Positions 10,301 through 19,040 are shown, numbered from the stretch's first letter. The stretch is DNA of 45,528 bases from Rhodospirillaceae bacterium (GCA_002686255.1 NZAZ01000160.1:1-45528); one strand, 5' to 3'. Notes: generated from the letters alone by a model not told the origin. Made by a program: numbers and translations.

Positions 10301-11031
10301 CCCTCGTTTTCGGACCTCAGAGCCGAGAAATTGGTGCCGGTGCCGGACCCGTACTTGAACAGCCTCGCCTCGCGGACCCACAGGTCCATGATGCCGCCCT
10401 CGTTGACCAGGTCGTCGGCGATGCCTTGGATGAAGCACGCATGCGGCTGCGGGCGCTCGTAGGCCGAGCGCGACCTGACCAGATTCCCGGTCTTGTAATC
10501 GACGTAGGAATGACCCTGGGCCGGGCCGTCGATGCCGTAGGCCCAGTAAAGACCGGTGTTGAACCACTGCGGCGAGTTGGGGGCGCCGACCTGGGAGGCC
10601 AGCATGTAGCGCGTTTCGTCGTAATAGGCGCGGGCGTCCTGCTCGGAATCGAAATAGCCGCCTTTCCAGCCCCAATAGGTCCAGGCGCCGGCCATGCGGT
10701 CGAATACCTGCCGCGCGCCGGTTTCGCCGCCCAGGCGCTCGTCCTCGGGCAGTTCGGCCAAGCCGGCCTTGTCGGGGACGTGCCGCCACAGCCAACTGGG
10801 AACGTCGTTTTCCTCGAATTTTTTCAATAGCTTGGGAACGCCGGCCTTGCGGAAATACTTCTGCGCCAGCACGTCGCAGGCGACCTGCGACCAGCCCGCC
10901 GGGACATCCATGCCGTCAAGGCGGAAAACCACGGAACCGTCCGGGTTTTTGATTTCGCTCGAGGACTTGCGGAATTCGATGTTTGAATACGGAGAGTCGT
11001 TTTCTTTTGTGAATAGCCGATGGATTCGCAT
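7351..11031 (-). CDS. nrdJ: Adenosylcobalamin-dependent class II ribonucleotide reductase
   Basis: Reduces ribonucleotides to deoxyribonucleotides using adenosylcobalamin, independently of oxygen. The 1226-residue protein is the large proteobacterial form: N-terminal [20 protein letters not shown], catalytic-barrel segments [19 protein letters not shown] and [21 protein letters not shown], and a cysteine-rich zinc-ribbon tail ([20 protein letters not shown]). The open frame extends to 11130, but the ATG at 11031 follows GGGGGA by a few bases and begins exactly where family members begin. It is transcribed alone and has an intrinsic terminator. The need for B12 fits the B12-dependent mutase at 19.8-24.4 kb. 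Confidence 0.96.
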   Translation of the reverse strand: MRIHRLFTKENDSPYSNIEFRKSSSEIKNPDGSVVFRLDGMDVPAGWSQVACDVLAQKYFRKAGVPKLLKKFEENDVPSWLWRHVPDKAGLAELPEDERLGGETGARQVFDRMAGAWTYWGWKGGYFDSEQDARAYYDETRYMLASQVGAPNSPQWFNTGLYWAYGIDGPAQGHSYVDYKTGNLVRSRSAYERPQPHACFIQGIADDLVNEGGIMDLWVREARLFKYGSGTGTNFSALRSENEGLSGGGQSSGLMSFLKIGDRAAGAIKSGGTTRRAAKMVIVDIDHPDIEQFITWKVQEEQKVAALVAGSKLAGKHLGEVMAACQEGEGEDRFDPKKNPALKKAILGSRRAMIPECYVQRVIQFARQGYTEIEFPEYDTDWDSEAYLTVSGQNSNNTVRVDNAFLEKVLENGEWDLIRRTDGKVAERVRARDLWEQIGYSAWASADPGLQFDTTINDWHTCPESGRINASNPCSEYMFLDNTACNLASLNLMAFANEDGSFDVDAFEHAVKLWTVTLEISVMMAQFPSDRIAELSYEYRTLGLGFANIGGYLMAAGIPYDSDAGRALCGAISALMTGRAYATSAEMAAEMGAFPHYQDNREAMLRVIRNHRRAAMGAETGYEDLSVNPVALTAADCPDGELARAARDIWDRALELGQKHGYRNAQVSVIAPTGTIGLVMDCNTTGIEPDFALVKFKKLAGGGYFKIINHMVPKALSRLDYSQAQIGDITLYAVGHGTLKDSHALGHEALKAKKFTEQAIAKVEQSLAEAFDIRFVFNKWTLGEEFCVDTLGLKADELNNTSFDMLDALGFEKKEIEAANIHVCGAMTLEGAPHIKDVHLSVFDCASACGRIGKRFLSVESHIRMMASSQPFISGAISKTINMPGTATVEDCKEAYMLSWRLGLKANALYRDGSKLSQPLAAALLDDADLDYDAEAVAETAAEATPVEKTQIVAERVIERIIKAAERERPPHRRKGYTQKAAVGGHKVYLRTGEYEDGRLAEIFVDMHKEGAAFRSLMNNFAIAISIALQYGVPLEEYVDSFTFTRFEPSGVVTGNDTIKMATSILDYLFRELAVSYLGRNDLAHVEPDDLLPDSIGAGVGEGLLPVADPAMEAVKSVASQGYVRGNFLVIQGAKDQGNAAVAVAADDDAGGSTVGARQVSAPEQAGTLSVANSVIETMDGLLNRVREAKMKGFEGDPCDECGNFTLVRNGTCMKCHTCGSTSGCS

Positions 11032-11149
11032 TATTCCCCCAACAATAAGGTCTCGGGTTGTTTCCTTTCTTGGACCTTGCGGCCCCCCGTTGCGACCCCG
11101 TGGCGGTTTATTTCCGCCCCTGCACGTCATCTAGATGTCGTGTCTGCCC

Positions 11150-11245
11150 AAGTGCAACATATCAATATGTAGACCAACATTTTGTTGCCCGCAACAAGAA
11201 AATACCAAATGTTGTGGGTATCTTATAATTAAAATACTTTATATG
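11150..11245. promoter_or_regulatory. AT-rich nrdJ upstream region with clustered inverted repeats
   Basis: In a 483-base gap between nrdJ and the NDUFA12 gene there is a block unlike its GC-rich surroundings. It holds the perfect palindrome ACATATCAATATGT (11157-11170), the inverted repeat CAACATTTTGTTG (11175-11187), and a third CAACA (11192) facing TGTTG (11210-11214), then a TATAAT-like run on the minus strand. NrdR boxes are tandem A/T-rich palindromes upstream of nrd genes, so NrdR-type control is plausible, but the match to the published consensus is loose. No cobalamin riboswitch box is visible. The remainder, 11246-11514, is GC-rich leader of the next gene with nothing recognisable. 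Confidence 0.45.
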
Positions 11246-11514
11246 GGGTTAAGGCCGGGGCCGGCAAATCGCCGGATTCACTAGCCCGAATCGGCGCCGA
11301 AGGGGTGGGGAAGCAGCCTCGAAAATCCGTTTGCCGGGGGCCGGGGCCAACCCCCCCCCGGGGCTGTGTTTCGCCGGGTTTCGCCAAGTTCAGTCGAGTT
11401 CAGCCGGGGGGCCCGTTGGCCGGGGTGGACGCACCGGATGGCAAATGCCATATTTGCCTCGCCCGAGCGTCGCCGGCGATTGGCGCCGCCGCATACCGAA
11501 GAGGGCGTCCTGAT

Positions 11515-11871
11515 ATGTACATCGGCACCTTGATCCATACCTGGCTGAACGGCGTCCCTGTCGGCACCGATCAGTTCGGCAACCGCTATTACCGGGCCCG
11601 CAAGGGCACCCTTTACGGCCGCCAAAGGCGCTGGGTCCTGTTCCGCGGCGGCATCGAGGCGTCGCAGGTGCCGCCGGAATGGCACGCCTGGCTCCACCAC
11701 ACCACGTCCGAGCCGCTGTCCGAGGAAGCCGCCGAATCGAAGCCGTGGCAGAAAGAGCACCTGGCCAACCAGACCGGCACCGCCGGCGCCTACCGGCCCC
11801 GGGGCCATGCCTACCGGGGCGGCGAAAGGGCGGCGGCGAGCGGCGACTACGAACCCTGGATTCCGGAATGA
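11515..11871 (+). CDS. NADH:ubiquinone oxidoreductase subunit, NDUFA12 (17.2 kDa) family
   Basis: A 118-residue accessory subunit of complex I, shared by alphaproteobacteria and mitochondria. Diagnostic stretches are GTDQFGNRYYRARKG and VPPEWHAWLHHTTSEPL, followed by a charged tail. The open frame continues upstream to 11305, but only from the ATG at 11515, with a GAGGGCG ribosome site, does the sequence look like the family. The other nuo genes are not in the window; this gene normally sits apart from the main nuo operon. The DUF2155 gene follows by 22 bases, a conserved alphaproteobacterial pair. Confidence 0.93.
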   Translation: MYIGTLIHTWLNGVPVGTDQFGNRYYRARKGTLYGRQRRWVLFRGGIEASQVPPEWHAWLHHTTSEPLSEEAAESKPWQKEHLANQTGTAGAYRPRGHAYRGGERAAASGDYEPWIPE

Positions 11872-11893
11872 CGGCCGCGGCCCGAAAAGCCTA

Positions 11894-12322
11894 ATGAATG
11901 AGATATTGAAGCCGGCAGCCCTTGTCGTCCCCTGGGCCGTCCTGGTTTCGGCCACCCTTGGAGGGCCGGCGTCGGCGGCCCCCTACGAGGTCGCCGTCCT
12001 GCAGGGCATGGACAAGGTCACGGCCCGGGTGTCGACCATCGAGGCGCCGGTGGGCGAGGTGGTGAAGTTCGGGACGCTGGAGATCATCGCCCGCCATTGC
12101 GACAAGCGCCCGCCCGAGGAGACCCCGGAAAGCGCCTCTTTCCTCGATATATGGGAGGTCCGCCAGGGCGAGGCGGCGGTCAGCCTGTTCCGCGGCTGGA
12201 TGTACGCCTCGAGCCCGGCGCTGTCGGCCCTGGAGCACCCGGTCTATGACGTCTGGGTGCTCGATTGCCGGAAAACTTCCTCCAAGGCGCCCTCGACCTC
12301 GGAAGGGGCGGCGTCGCGGTAA
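11894..12322 (+). CDS. DUF2155 domain-containing exported protein
   Basis: A 142-residue protein with an N-terminal signal peptide (hydrophobic residues 7-25, likely cut after ASA). The mature part has the DUF2155 pattern: [22 protein letters not shown], then [13 protein letters not shown] with a conserved Cys, [10 protein letters not shown], and [27 protein letters not shown]. The two cysteines could form a disulfide in the periplasm. Function is unknown. It follows the NDUFA12 gene, and its 3' end overlaps the convergent aat gene by 79 bases. Confidence 0.88.
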   Translation: MNEILKPAALVVPWAVLVSATLGGPASAAPYEVAVLQGMDKVTARVSTIEAPVGEVVKFGTLEIIARHCDKRPPEETPESASFLDIWEVRQGEAAVSLFRGWMYASSPALSALEHPVYDVWVLDCRKTSSKAPSTSEGAASR

Positions 12323-12930
12323 AACGCCGCCTTGATCTTCAAAGCCTCGTCGAGCCGTTCGAGATACACCCGGGCCGGGATTTCTACGGCCCCGAACTGG
12401 CGCAGGTGGTCGGTGATGAACTGCACGTCGAGAAGCCCGAACCCGCCGATCTTCAGCCGCGCCACCAAATGCACCATCGCCACCTTCGAGGCGTCGCGGA
12501 AACGCGAGAACATGCTTTCGCCGAAAAACGCCCCGCCCAGGGCGACCCCGTAAAGCCCGCCGACCAGATTGCCGTGGCGCCAGGTTTCGACGCTGTGGGC
12601 GAAACCGAGCTCGAACAGTCCTTCCACCGCGTTCTTGATCGGCGCGTTGATCCACGTTTCGCGGCGGCCGCGTTTCGATTTCGCACATTGTTCCAGGACT
12701 TCCGTGAAGGCGGTATCGAAGCGGACCTCGAAGGCGCCGCCGCGGACGGTTTTCCGCAGCCGCCGGGGAACGTGGAAACCGTTCAGCGGAATGACCCCGC
12801 GGACCTGCGGGTCGACCCAGAACACACCCGGGTCGTCGCCGCTTTCGGACATCGGGAAAATGCCGGCCGCATAGGCGCGGAGCAGCAATTCAGGCGTCAG
12901 TTCCTGGGCTCCCGGGTCGTGCCGGCTCAT
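12244..12930 (-). CDS. aat: Leucyl/phenylalanyl-tRNA--protein transferase
   Basis: Adds Leu or Phe from aminoacyl-tRNA to N-terminal Arg or Lys of proteins, creating N-degrons that ClpS (encoded at 135) hands to ClpA. The 228-residue product shows [42 protein letters not shown], and the core [31 protein letters not shown]. Family length is normal. It is the last gene of the leftward aroQ-accB-accC-aat run, 19 bases after accC. Its 3' end overlaps the convergent DUF2155 gene. Confidence 0.96.
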   Translation of the reverse strand: MSRHDPGAQELTPELLLRAYAAGIFPMSESGDDPGVFWVDPQVRGVIPLNGFHVPRRLRKTVRGGAFEVRFDTAFTEVLEQCAKSKRGRRETWINAPIKNAVEGLFELGFAHSVETWRHGNLVGGLYGVALGGAFFGESMFSRFRDASKVAMVHLVARLKIGGFGLLDVQFITDHLRQFGAVEIPARVYLERLDEALKIKAAFYRDAAPSEVEGALEEVFRQSSTQTS

Positions 12931-12949
12931 GTCGGGGCCTCCTTGGGCC

Positions 12950-14296
12950 TTAGGTTTTTTCTTTGTCGACGAATTTCTGCAGCCAGTGGATGTCGTAATT
13001 GCCGTCGACGAAATCGGCTTCGTTCATCAGCCGCTGATGCAGCGGAATGATGGTGTCCAGCCCGTCGATCACATATTCGCCGAGCGCGCGCCGGAGCCGC
13101 ATCAGGCATTCGTTGCGGTTGGCGCCGTGAACGATCAGCTTGGCGATCAGGCTATCGTAGTAGGGCGGCACCGTGTAACCGGAAAAAAGCCCGGAATCGA
13201 CCCGCACCCCGAGCCCGCCGGGTGCGTGGTAATCGTCGACCCGGCCCGGCGAGGGTGTGAAGGTGTCGGGGTTTTCGGCGGCGATCCGGCATTCGATGGC
13301 GTGGCCGGAAAACCTGACCTCGGACTGGCCGAAACCGAGCGGCGCGCCGGCGGAAATGCGGATCATCTCGCGCACCAGGTCGAGCCCGCAGATCATCTCG
13401 GTGACCGGGTGCTCGACCTGAAGCCGGGTGTTCATCTCGATGAAGCAAAACTCGCCGTCCTCATACAGGAACTCCATGGTGCCAACGCTGCGGTAGCCCA
13501 GCTTCTTGACCGCGCCGATCACGCGGTCGCCGATGGACTGGCGTTCCATTTGGTTAAGCGCCGGCGACGGCGCTTCCTCGATCAGTTTCTGGTGGCGGCG
13601 CTGGAGCGAACAGTCCCTCTCGCCCAGATGGACCACGGCGCCGTAATTATCGGCCAGCACCTGGACCTCGATGTGGCGCGGCCGGGCCAGGAACTTTTCC
13701 ATGTAGAGCTCGCCCGAGCCGAACGCGGCTTCGGCCTCGGCGGTGGTGAGGTCGAAGGCTTCCCCAACGGCTGAGGAATCTTCGACCACCTTCATGCCGC
13801 GCCCGCCGCCGCCATGGGTGGCCTTGATCAGCACCGGATAGCCGATGGTGTCGGCCTGGGCGCGGGCGTCCTCGGCGTCCTTCAGCGGCCCGTCGGATCC
13901 CGGCACCACCGGGATGCCGGCCTCGGACAGCGCCTTCTTGGCGGCGATCTTGTCGCCCATCAGGCGGATGTGGTCCGGCGACGGGCCGATGAACTTGAGC
14001 TTGTGTTCCTCGACCATGGCCGCGAAGTCGGCGTTTTCAGACAGGAACCCGTACCCCGGGTGGATGGCGTCGACGCCGGCGATGGTGGCGGCGCTGAGGA
14101 TCGCCGAAACGCTGAGGTAGCTGTCCTTGGCCGGCGGCGGCCCGATGCAGACCGCCTCGTCGGCCAGGCGCACGTGCATGGCGTCGTTGTCGGCGGTGGA
14201 ATGGACGGCGACGGTCTGGATGCCCATCTCCCGGCAGGCGCGGAGGATTCGGAGCGCGATTTCGCCGCGGTTGGCGATCAGGATCTTGTCAAACAT
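12950..14296 (-). CDS. accC: Acetyl-CoA carboxylase biotin carboxylase subunit
   Basis: Carboxylates biotin on AccB using ATP and bicarbonate, the first half-reaction of fatty-acid synthesis. The 448-residue product has the N-terminal [17 protein letters not shown], the ATP-grasp Gly-rich loop HGGGGRGMK, the active-site segment [15 protein letters not shown], and a normal C-terminal lid domain. It ends 19 bases before aat and starts 64 bases after the accB stop in the same direction. Confidence 0.98.
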   Translation of the reverse strand: MFDKILIANRGEIALRILRACREMGIQTVAVHSTADNDAMHVRLADEAVCIGPPPAKDSYLSVSAILSAATIAGVDAIHPGYGFLSENADFAAMVEEHKLKFIGPSPDHIRLMGDKIAAKKALSEAGIPVVPGSDGPLKDAEDARAQADTIGYPVLIKATHGGGGRGMKVVEDSSAVGEAFDLTTAEAEAAFGSGELYMEKFLARPRHIEVQVLADNYGAVVHLGERDCSLQRRHQKLIEEAPSPALNQMERQSIGDRVIGAVKKLGYRSVGTMEFLYEDGEFCFIEMNTRLQVEHPVTEMICGLDLVREMIRISAGAPLGFGQSEVRFSGHAIECRIAAENPDTFTPSPGRVDDYHAPGGLGVRVDSGLFSGYTVPPYYDSLIAKLIVHGANRNECLMRLRRALGEYVIDGLDTIIPLHQRLMNEADFVDGNYDIHWLQKFVDKEKT

Positions 14297-14360
14297 CGGC
14301 CGACACCGGTTTTCTGGTTGCGGGACGGGTCATGCGCCCGGTCTTAGTGGCCTGTATCAC

Positions 14361-14810
14361 CTATTCAAGGATCAGCAGGAGTTCGCCGAATTCCACCGGC
14401 GCCCCGTTGGCGACCAGGATTTCCGTCACCCGGCCCGATTTCGGCGCCGTGATCGGGTTGAAGACCTTCATCGCCTCGATCAGCAACAGCGTCTGCCCCT
14501 CGGCGACCTCGTCGCCGGGCTTGACGAAGGGGGGCGAGTCGGGATCGGGGCCGAAGAAGACGACGCCGACCATGGGCGAGGTGACGGCATTGGGGCTGCC
14601 GGCGGCGGACGAAGCTTCGGGCCCCGGGGCGGCATCGGGCTCCAGGTTTCCGCGCCGGGATTCGGAAACCGTGACGCCGCCGCCCCGGCCGACCCGGATG
14701 TGCCAGCCGTCGCGGCCGTATTCGATTTCCGTCAGGTTGTTTTCCTCCAGCAGCCGGGTCAAATTCTTGACCAGCTCTTCGTCGATTTCGTTTTTCGGAC
14801 TTTTTGCCAT
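14361..14810 (-). CDS. accB: Biotin carboxyl carrier protein of acetyl-CoA carboxylase
   Basis: A 149-residue carrier. The N-terminal segment (EELVKNLTRLLEENNLTEIEYGRDGWHIRV, given in two pieces: EELVKNLTRLLEENN, then LTEIEYGRDGWHIRV) is joined by a Pro/Ala-rich linker to the biotinyl domain, with biotin on the Lys in EAMKVFNPI. The usual motif is EAMKxMN, so Phe for Met is a small variation. It is in operon with aroQ (18 bases upstream) and accC. Confidence 0.97.
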   Translation of the reverse strand: MAKSPKNEIDEELVKNLTRLLEENNLTEIEYGRDGWHIRVGRGGGVTVSESRRGNLEPDAAPGPEASSAAGSPNAVTSPMVGVVFFGPDPDSPPFVKPGDEVAEGQTLLLIEAMKVFNPITAPKSGRVTEILVANGAPVEFGELLLILE

Positions 14811-14828
14811 GGTCTGCTCTTTAATTAT

Positions 14829-15281
14829 TCAGGCTTCCTTGACGGTGCCGAGCCGCTGGGCCAGGGCTTCCAGGGCCAATTCGTAGCCGAGCCCGCCGAG
14901 GCCGCAGATCACACCCTCGGCGGCCTTGGCAACGTAGGACTGCTGGCGGAACTCGTCGCGTTGGTAGATGTTTGAAAGGTGGACCTCGATCACCGGCAGA
15001 TCGGCCGCCAGCAACGCATCCAGGAGCGCCACCGAGGTATGGGTATAGGCGCCGGCGTTGACGATCAGCGCCTGATGCGAACCGGCCGCTTCCTGCACCC
15101 AGCCCACCATCTCGCCTTCGTTGTTGGTCTGCCGGAACTCGACGGTGAGGCTTAAGTCCTCGGCGCGCTTCCGGCACGCCGCCTCGATGGAGGCCAGGGT
15201 GTCCGAGCCGTAAATCTCGGGCTCGCGGGTGCCGAGCAGATTGAGGTTGGGTCCATTGAGGACCAGCACGCTTGCGGTCAT
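14829..15281 (-). CDS. aroQ: Type II 3-dehydroquinate dehydratase
   Basis: Dehydrates 3-dehydroquinate to 3-dehydroshikimate in the shikimate pathway. The 150-residue product has LVLNGPNLNLLGTREPEIYG, the Arg and Asn of RQTNNEGEMV, the INAGAYTHTSVAL segment (here IVNAGAYTHTSVAL) and the active-site His of IEVHLSNIYQRDEFR. The open frame runs up to 15416, but the ATG at 15281 is where family members start. It heads the accB-accC-aat operon and is divergent from thiS-thiG across 156 bases that show no TPP riboswitch. Confidence 0.96.
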   Translation of the reverse strand: MTASVLVLNGPNLNLLGTREPEIYGSDTLASIEAACRKRAEDLSLTVEFRQTNNEGEMVGWVQEAAGSHQALIVNAGAYTHTSVALLDALLAADLPVIEVHLSNIYQRDEFRQQSYVAKAAEGVICGLGGLGYELALEALAQRLGTVKEA

Positions 15282-15437
15282 TGTTTTAAAGGGGTCATCC
15301 TGGTGGTTTGGCGCTTTATAGACGCTCAATGAAGAAACTTCCAGTTTTCCCCATTCTGTCCGGTTGAAAGGGGCCCCGTCCCGTCCCATACTTAAGGATT
15401 GGGGGCGATACCCCATGGGCGGAAAACGGAACGATCA

Positions 15438-16448
15438 ATGCACCTGACCATAAACGGCGAACAAAGAAATTTCGACCCTCCGATGACGGTCGAGCAGTTG
15501 CTGGGCGAGATCGGCCTCGACCCCCGCAAAGTGGCGGTCGAGCGCAACCTCGAGATCGTGCCCAAGTCCAATTACGCCGGCGTCCCGCTGGACGACGGCG
15601 ACAGGCTTGAAATCGTCCATTTCATCGGCGGCGGCGCCCCGGATGAGGCAAAAGCCAAGGAACCGCAGTCGCTTTCCGACGACGATACCTGGGAAGTCGC
15701 CGGAAAGCGGTTCAAATCGCGGCTGATCATCGGCACCGGCAAGTACACCGATTACGAGGTCAATCGCCTGGCGGCCGAGGCCGCGGGCTCGGAGATAATC
15801 ACCGTCGCCATCCGGCGCGTGAACCTGGACGATCCGTCGAAGCCGCTGCTGGTCGATTACCTGGACCCGAAGAAGTACACCTACCTGCCCAACACCGCCG
15901 GCTGCTTCACCACCGGCGACGCGCTGCGCACGCTGCGCCTGGCCCGCGAGGCCGGCGGCTGGGATTTGGTAAAACTCGAAATCCTGGGCGATGAGCGGAC
16001 CCTCTATCCGATGATGCCGGAAACGCTTGAGGCCACGGAAACCCTGACCAAAGAGGGGTTCCAGGTGATGGTCTACTGCTCCGACGATCCGATCATGTGC
16101 AAGCGCCTGGAAGACGTCGGCGCCGTCGCCATCATGCCCCTGGGCGCGCCCATCGGGTCGGGCCTCGGTATCCAGAACCCGGTCAATATCCGGCTCATCA
16201 AGGAACAGTCCGCCGTGCCGGTGATCGTCGATGCCGGCGTCGGCACCGCGTCCGACGCCACCATCGCCATGGAACTGGGCTGCGACGGGGTGCTGATGAA
16301 TACCGCCATCGCCGAGGCCAAGGACCCGGTGCGCATGGCCCGGGCCATGAAGGCGGCGGTGGAGGCGGGGCGCGACGCCTATCTGGCCGGGCGCATGGCG
16401 AAGAGGAAATACGCCGATCCGTCGTCGCCTCTGGCCGGGCTTATCTAA
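15438..16448 (+). CDS. thiSG: ThiS-ThiG fusion: sulfur carrier protein and thiazole synthase
   Basis: One 336-residue protein covers two thiamine-synthesis steps. Residues 1-66 are a ThiS ubiquitin-like domain ending in FIGGG (Gly64-66); residues 82-336 are ThiG, a TIM barrel with the imine-forming Lys179 in [10 protein letters not shown] and the phosphate-binding [22 protein letters not shown] region (in pieces [13 protein letters not shown] and CDGVLMNTA). There is a linker of about 15 residues and no stop between the domains. ThiS normally needs a free C-terminal Gly-Gly to carry the thiocarboxylate, so the fusion raises the question of processing. Start chosen at the ATG before MHLTINGE. 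Confidence 0.95.
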   Translation: MHLTINGEQRNFDPPMTVEQLLGEIGLDPRKVAVERNLEIVPKSNYAGVPLDDGDRLEIVHFIGGGAPDEAKAKEPQSLSDDDTWEVAGKRFKSRLIIGTGKYTDYEVNRLAAEAAGSEIITVAIRRVNLDDPSKPLLVDYLDPKKYTYLPNTAGCFTTGDALRTLRLAREAGGWDLVKLEILGDERTLYPMMPETLEATETLTKEGFQVMVYCSDDPIMCKRLEDVGAVAIMPLGAPIGSGLGIQNPVNIRLIKEQSAVPVIVDAGVGTASDATIAMELGCDGVLMNTAIAEAKDPVRMARAMKAAVEAGRDAYLAGRMAKRKYADPSSPLAGLI

Positions 16449-16512
16449 GCCCCAAACCTCTTTAAAATCCTTTGTTGCCGCGTCTGCGTATGGCAGACAT
16501 GCGAAATTATTA

Positions 16513-16541
16513 TGGACTAATTGGTCCAGAATGTGTATAAG
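16513..16541 (+). promoter_or_regulatory. tetR promoter with overlapping palindromic operator
   Basis: GGACTAATTGGTCC (16514-16527) is a near-perfect palindrome and matches the perfect one at 17219-17232. It overlaps a -35-like TGGACT (16513-16518) that sits 17 bases before a -10-like TATAAG (16536-16541). This layout is what autorepression by the TetR protein encoded at 16603 would use. Confidence 0.65.
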
Positions 16542-16557
16542 GATGCTCATCGGGATT

Positions 16558-16586
16558 CGGGGCCTCCTAAAAAGCCCCGGTTTTTG
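16558..16586 (+). terminator. Terminator-like hairpin in the tetR leader
   Basis: CGGGGC (16558-16563) pairs with GCCCCG (16574-16579), followed by GTTTTTG. It lies between the tetR promoter and the tetR start codon, 17 bases from the ATG, so it could act as an attenuator. Alternatively it ends the thiS-thiG transcript. Confidence 0.55.
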
Positions 16587-16602
16587 AAAAGGCGAAAACA
16601 TT

Positions 16603-17184
16603 ATGGCGCGGCCACGGGAATTCGATGCCACCGAAGCGCTGAACCAGGCGATGCAGGTGTTCTGGTCGAGAGGCTACGAGGCGACGTCCTTGAGCGACCT
16701 GATCGGCGCCATGAAGCTCTCGAAAAGCAGCTTTTACGACACCTTCGGCTCCAAGCACGAGGTGTTCCTGGCCGCCATCGAGCATTACAAGAAGACCGTA
16801 ACGGCCCAGGTTTCCGCCGTTTCCGGCCTCGACGCCCCGGCCCGCAAGTTGATCGAATCGCTGTTCGAGCGGGCCGTCAACAGGATGACCGAGGAAGGCG
16901 GGAAGCGCGGCTGTTTCCTCAACAAATGCGCCGTCGAGGTCGCCCTTGACGACCCGGCGGCGGCGAAATTGATCGGCGGCGGCTTCGCCATCATGGAGGA
17001 TACTTTCCTGGCCCTCGTCGAACGCGGACAGAGGGAAGGGGAGATCGCGCCGGATAAAGACCCCCGGGCCCTGGCCCGGTACCTGACCAGCAGCCTCAAC
17101 GGCCTGATGGTCGTCGGCAAGGCCAATCCGGACCCGGAAGCGCTTTCCGATGTCGCCCGGACGGCGCTCACCGTTTTGGATTAA
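16603..17184 (+). CDS. TetR/AcrR-family transcriptional regulator
   Basis: A 193-residue repressor. The N-terminal helix-turn-helix is evident in FDATEALNQAMQVFWSRGYEATSLSDLIGAM and KLSKSSFYDTFGSKHEVFLAAI (the first given as FDATEALNQAMQVFWSRGY and EATSLSDLIGAM). The ligand domain contains GGKRGCFLNKCAVEVA, a pattern of the AcrR subgroup in which two Cys lie near the ligand pocket. It is flanked by two copies of the palindrome GGAC(T/C)AATTGGTCC, one in its own promoter and one before a 16-codon ORF. The inducer is unknown. Confidence 0.92.
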   Translation: MARPREFDATEALNQAMQVFWSRGYEATSLSDLIGAMKLSKSSFYDTFGSKHEVFLAAIEHYKKTVTAQVSAVSGLDAPARKLIESLFERAVNRMTEEGGKRGCFLNKCAVEVALDDPAAAKLIGGGFAIMEDTFLALVERGQREGEIAPDKDPRALARYLTSSLNGLMVVGKANPDPEALSDVARTALTVLD

Positions 17185-17232
17185 TAGTCTGTTTTAATTA
17201 TATTTTTTTGAATAATTAGGACCAATTGGTCC
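17176..17232 (+). promoter_or_regulatory. Promoter and TetR operator upstream of a 16-codon ORF
   Basis: A -35-like TTGGAT (17176-17181), overlapping the tetR stop, is followed after 17 bases by -10-like TATATT (17199-17204). The perfect 14-bp palindrome GGACCAATTGGTCC (17219-17232) lies just past the predicted start site, where a bound repressor would block transcription. It matches the operator at 16514 in 13 of 14 positions. Confidence 0.65.
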
Positions 17233-17251
17233 AAAAAGGAGGAAAAGGAGG

Positions 17252-17302
17252 ATGAAAAAGCAAGCAGACGCCGCCGTCGAGAGCACGATTATCGAGTTCT
17301 GA
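17252..17302 (+). CDS. 16-residue ORF behind a TetR operator and strong ribosome site
   Basis: ATG to TGA encodes MKKQADAAVESTIIEF. The ribosome site is exceptionally purine-rich (AAGGAGGAAAAGGAGG ending next to the ATG), and the operator palindrome lies 20 bases upstream, so the region looks built for regulated translation. After the stop there are only 43 bases before the convergent helicase gene ends. It may be a true short peptide or the first codons of a target gene whose remainder was deleted. I do not recognise the peptide. Confidence 0.35.
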   Translation: MKKQADAAVESTIIEF

Positions 17303-17345
17303 ATTTTCCGCTAAAATAAGGACCGGAACGCTGTCCGTTTGGGGG

Positions 17346-18929
17346 CTATTTCTCTTTCGGCGGCGTCACCCGGAGGAAGGCCGGCATATGGTCGCCGAGC
17401 CCCTTGACGGGGCCGCCGCCGTCCTGTTGGCGGGGGGCGTCTGCCCGGTTTTGCGCCGGTTTCGGCTTTTTGTGACGATTCTTTTTGGCCGCCTTGCCCG
17501 GGGCTTTGGTTTGGGCTTGGGCCGGGGCCGGTTTCGGCTTTTTGTGACGATTCTTTTTGGCCGCCTTGCCCGGGGCTTTGGTTTGGGCTTGGGCCGGGGC
17601 TGCGGGCTTCTCGGTCGCCGCCGGCGGTGAAGCGGAAGCGGATGCGGGCTGGGGGGCCGGCCTGTCCGACTGCTGCTTGCGTCCGCGGCCGCCGCCCCGG
17701 CGCCCGCGGCCCCGTTCCCGGCCTCTGTCCCGTCCCCGTCCCGGGGGTTTTTCATGCGCCGGCTCCAGTTCGTCGCCCTCGACCCCTTGAAGCTCGATCT
17801 TGGGGATTTTCTGGCCGGTCAATTTCTGGATGGCGTCCAGGTACTTGCCGTCCTCGGGCGTGGCGAGGGTGAGGGCCCGGCCTTCGCGCCCGGCCCGCCC
17901 GGTGCGGCCGACGCGGTGCACGTAATCCTCGGCGTGGGTCGGCACGTCGAAATTGAAGACGTGGCTCATTTCCGGGATGTCGAGGCCGCGGGCGGCGACG
18001 TCGGAACAGACCAGAAGCTTGAACTCGCCGGTCTTGAATTTGCCCAGGGTCTCGGTGCGCACCGGCTGCGGCATGTCGCCGTGCAGCCGGAAGGCATTGA
18101 GCCCGTGGCGGGTCAGCGACCGGTAGACGATATCGACGTCGCGCTTGCGGTTGCAGAATATCAACGCGTTTTTGGGCTTTTCCTGGCGGATCAACTGCCG
18201 AAGCGCGGCCCGTTTTTCCTTCTGGCCGCCGCCGGGGCGCCGCCCGTCCCCGTGCTTGACCACGACCATGCCCTGGACAATGTTATCCGCCGTCGTCGCC
18301 GGCGGCGCGACGTGGATTTCCTTCGGGTTCATCAGGAAATTGTCGGCGAGGCGGCGGATTTCCGGCGGCATGGTGGCGGAGAAGAAAAGAGTGTTGCGGA
18401 TCGGCGGCAACAGTCCGACGATCCGCTCGACGTCGGGAATGAACCCCATGTCCAGCATCCGGTCGGCCTCGTCGATGACCAGGATCTTGACGTCGTGCAT
18501 CAGCAGGTGGCCGCGGTCGAACAGGTCGATCAAGCGCCCCGGCGTCGCGATCAGCACGTCCACCCCCCTCTCGACGATCTTGATCTGTTCGGTCAGGGTA
18601 TGGCCGCCGATCAGCAGCGCCTTGGTCAGCTTGTGGTATTTGCCGTAGGTCTCGAAGCTTTCCGCCACCTGGGCCGCCAGCTCCCGTGTCGGTTCCAGGA
18701 TCAGCGACCGGGGCATCCTGGCCTTGGCCCTGCCGGCGGCAAGGATGTCGATCATCGGCAGCGTGAAACCGGCGGTCTTGCCGGTGCCGGTCTGGGCGCA
18801 GCCGAGAACGTCGCGGCCCATGAAAACCACGGGGATGGCCTGTTTCTGGATCGGGGTGGGCTCGGTGTAGCCCGCGTCGCCGATGGCGCGTAGGACTTCG
18901 TCGCTCAAGCCCAAATCATCGAATCTCAT
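17346..18929 (-). CDS. DEAD-box ATP-dependent RNA helicase, RhlE-like
   Basis: A 527-residue RNA helicase. Motifs in order: FDDLGLSDEVLRAI, Q motif GYTEPTPIQKQAIP, Walker A AQTGTGKT, PTRELAAQV, DEAD in VIDEADRMLDMGF, SAT, then helicase C with VCSDVAARGLDIP and HRVGRTGRAGREG. The C-terminal tail is Arg/Gly-rich and then Lys/Ala/Pro-rich, with a perfect 24-residue tandem duplication. The frame extends to 19169, but the family begins at the ATG at 18929. RhlE-type members act in ribosome assembly and RNA decay; the basic tail probably binds RNA. Confidence 0.94.
   Translation of the reverse strand: MRFDDLGLSDEVLRAIGDAGYTEPTPIQKQAIPVVFMGRDVLGCAQTGTGKTAGFTLPMIDILAAGRAKARMPRSLILEPTRELAAQVAESFETYGKYHKLTKALLIGGHTLTEQIKIVERGVDVLIATPGRLIDLFDRGHLLMHDVKILVIDEADRMLDMGFIPDVERIVGLLPPIRNTLFFSATMPPEIRRLADNFLMNPKEIHVAPPATTADNIVQGMVVVKHGDGRRPGGGQKEKRAALRQLIRQEKPKNALIFCNRKRDVDIVYRSLTRHGLNAFRLHGDMPQPVRTETLGKFKTGEFKLLVCSDVAARGLDIPEMSHVFNFDVPTHAEDYVHRVGRTGRAGREGRALTLATPEDGKYLDAIQKLTGQKIPKIELQGVEGDELEPAHEKPPGRGRDRGRERGRGRRGGGRGRKQQSDRPAPQPASASASPPAATEKPAAPAQAQTKAPGKAAKKNRHKKPKPAPAQAQTKAPGKAAKKNRHKKPKPAQNRADAPRQQDGGGPVKGLGDHMPAFLRVTPPKEK
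17455..17600 (-). repeat. Perfect 72-bp tandem duplication in the helicase tail
   Basis: Two identical 72-base units abut (17456-17527 and 17528-17599) with no mismatch. The length is a multiple of three, so the frame is kept and a 24-residue block containing KAAKKNRHKKPKP is doubled. The absence of any difference suggests a recent duplication. Confidence 0.92.
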
Positions 18930-19040
18930 GAAAGCCGGTTCTGACAGAGGGGGCGGTACGGCCGCCGGCCCGGGTTTTTTTTGTTCACAGTCAAGGTACC
19001 GGGAGTTTAGGGGTTCCGGGCTCCAAGTCAATGATTCCCA

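Noticed and set aside
11032..11514. Cobalamin riboswitch upstream of nrdJ
   Set aside because: No B12 box or extended leader folding typical of the class could be seen.
15282..15437. TPP riboswitch before thiS-thiG
   Set aside because: The conserved CTGAGA and downstream pairing elements are not visible in the 156-base gap.
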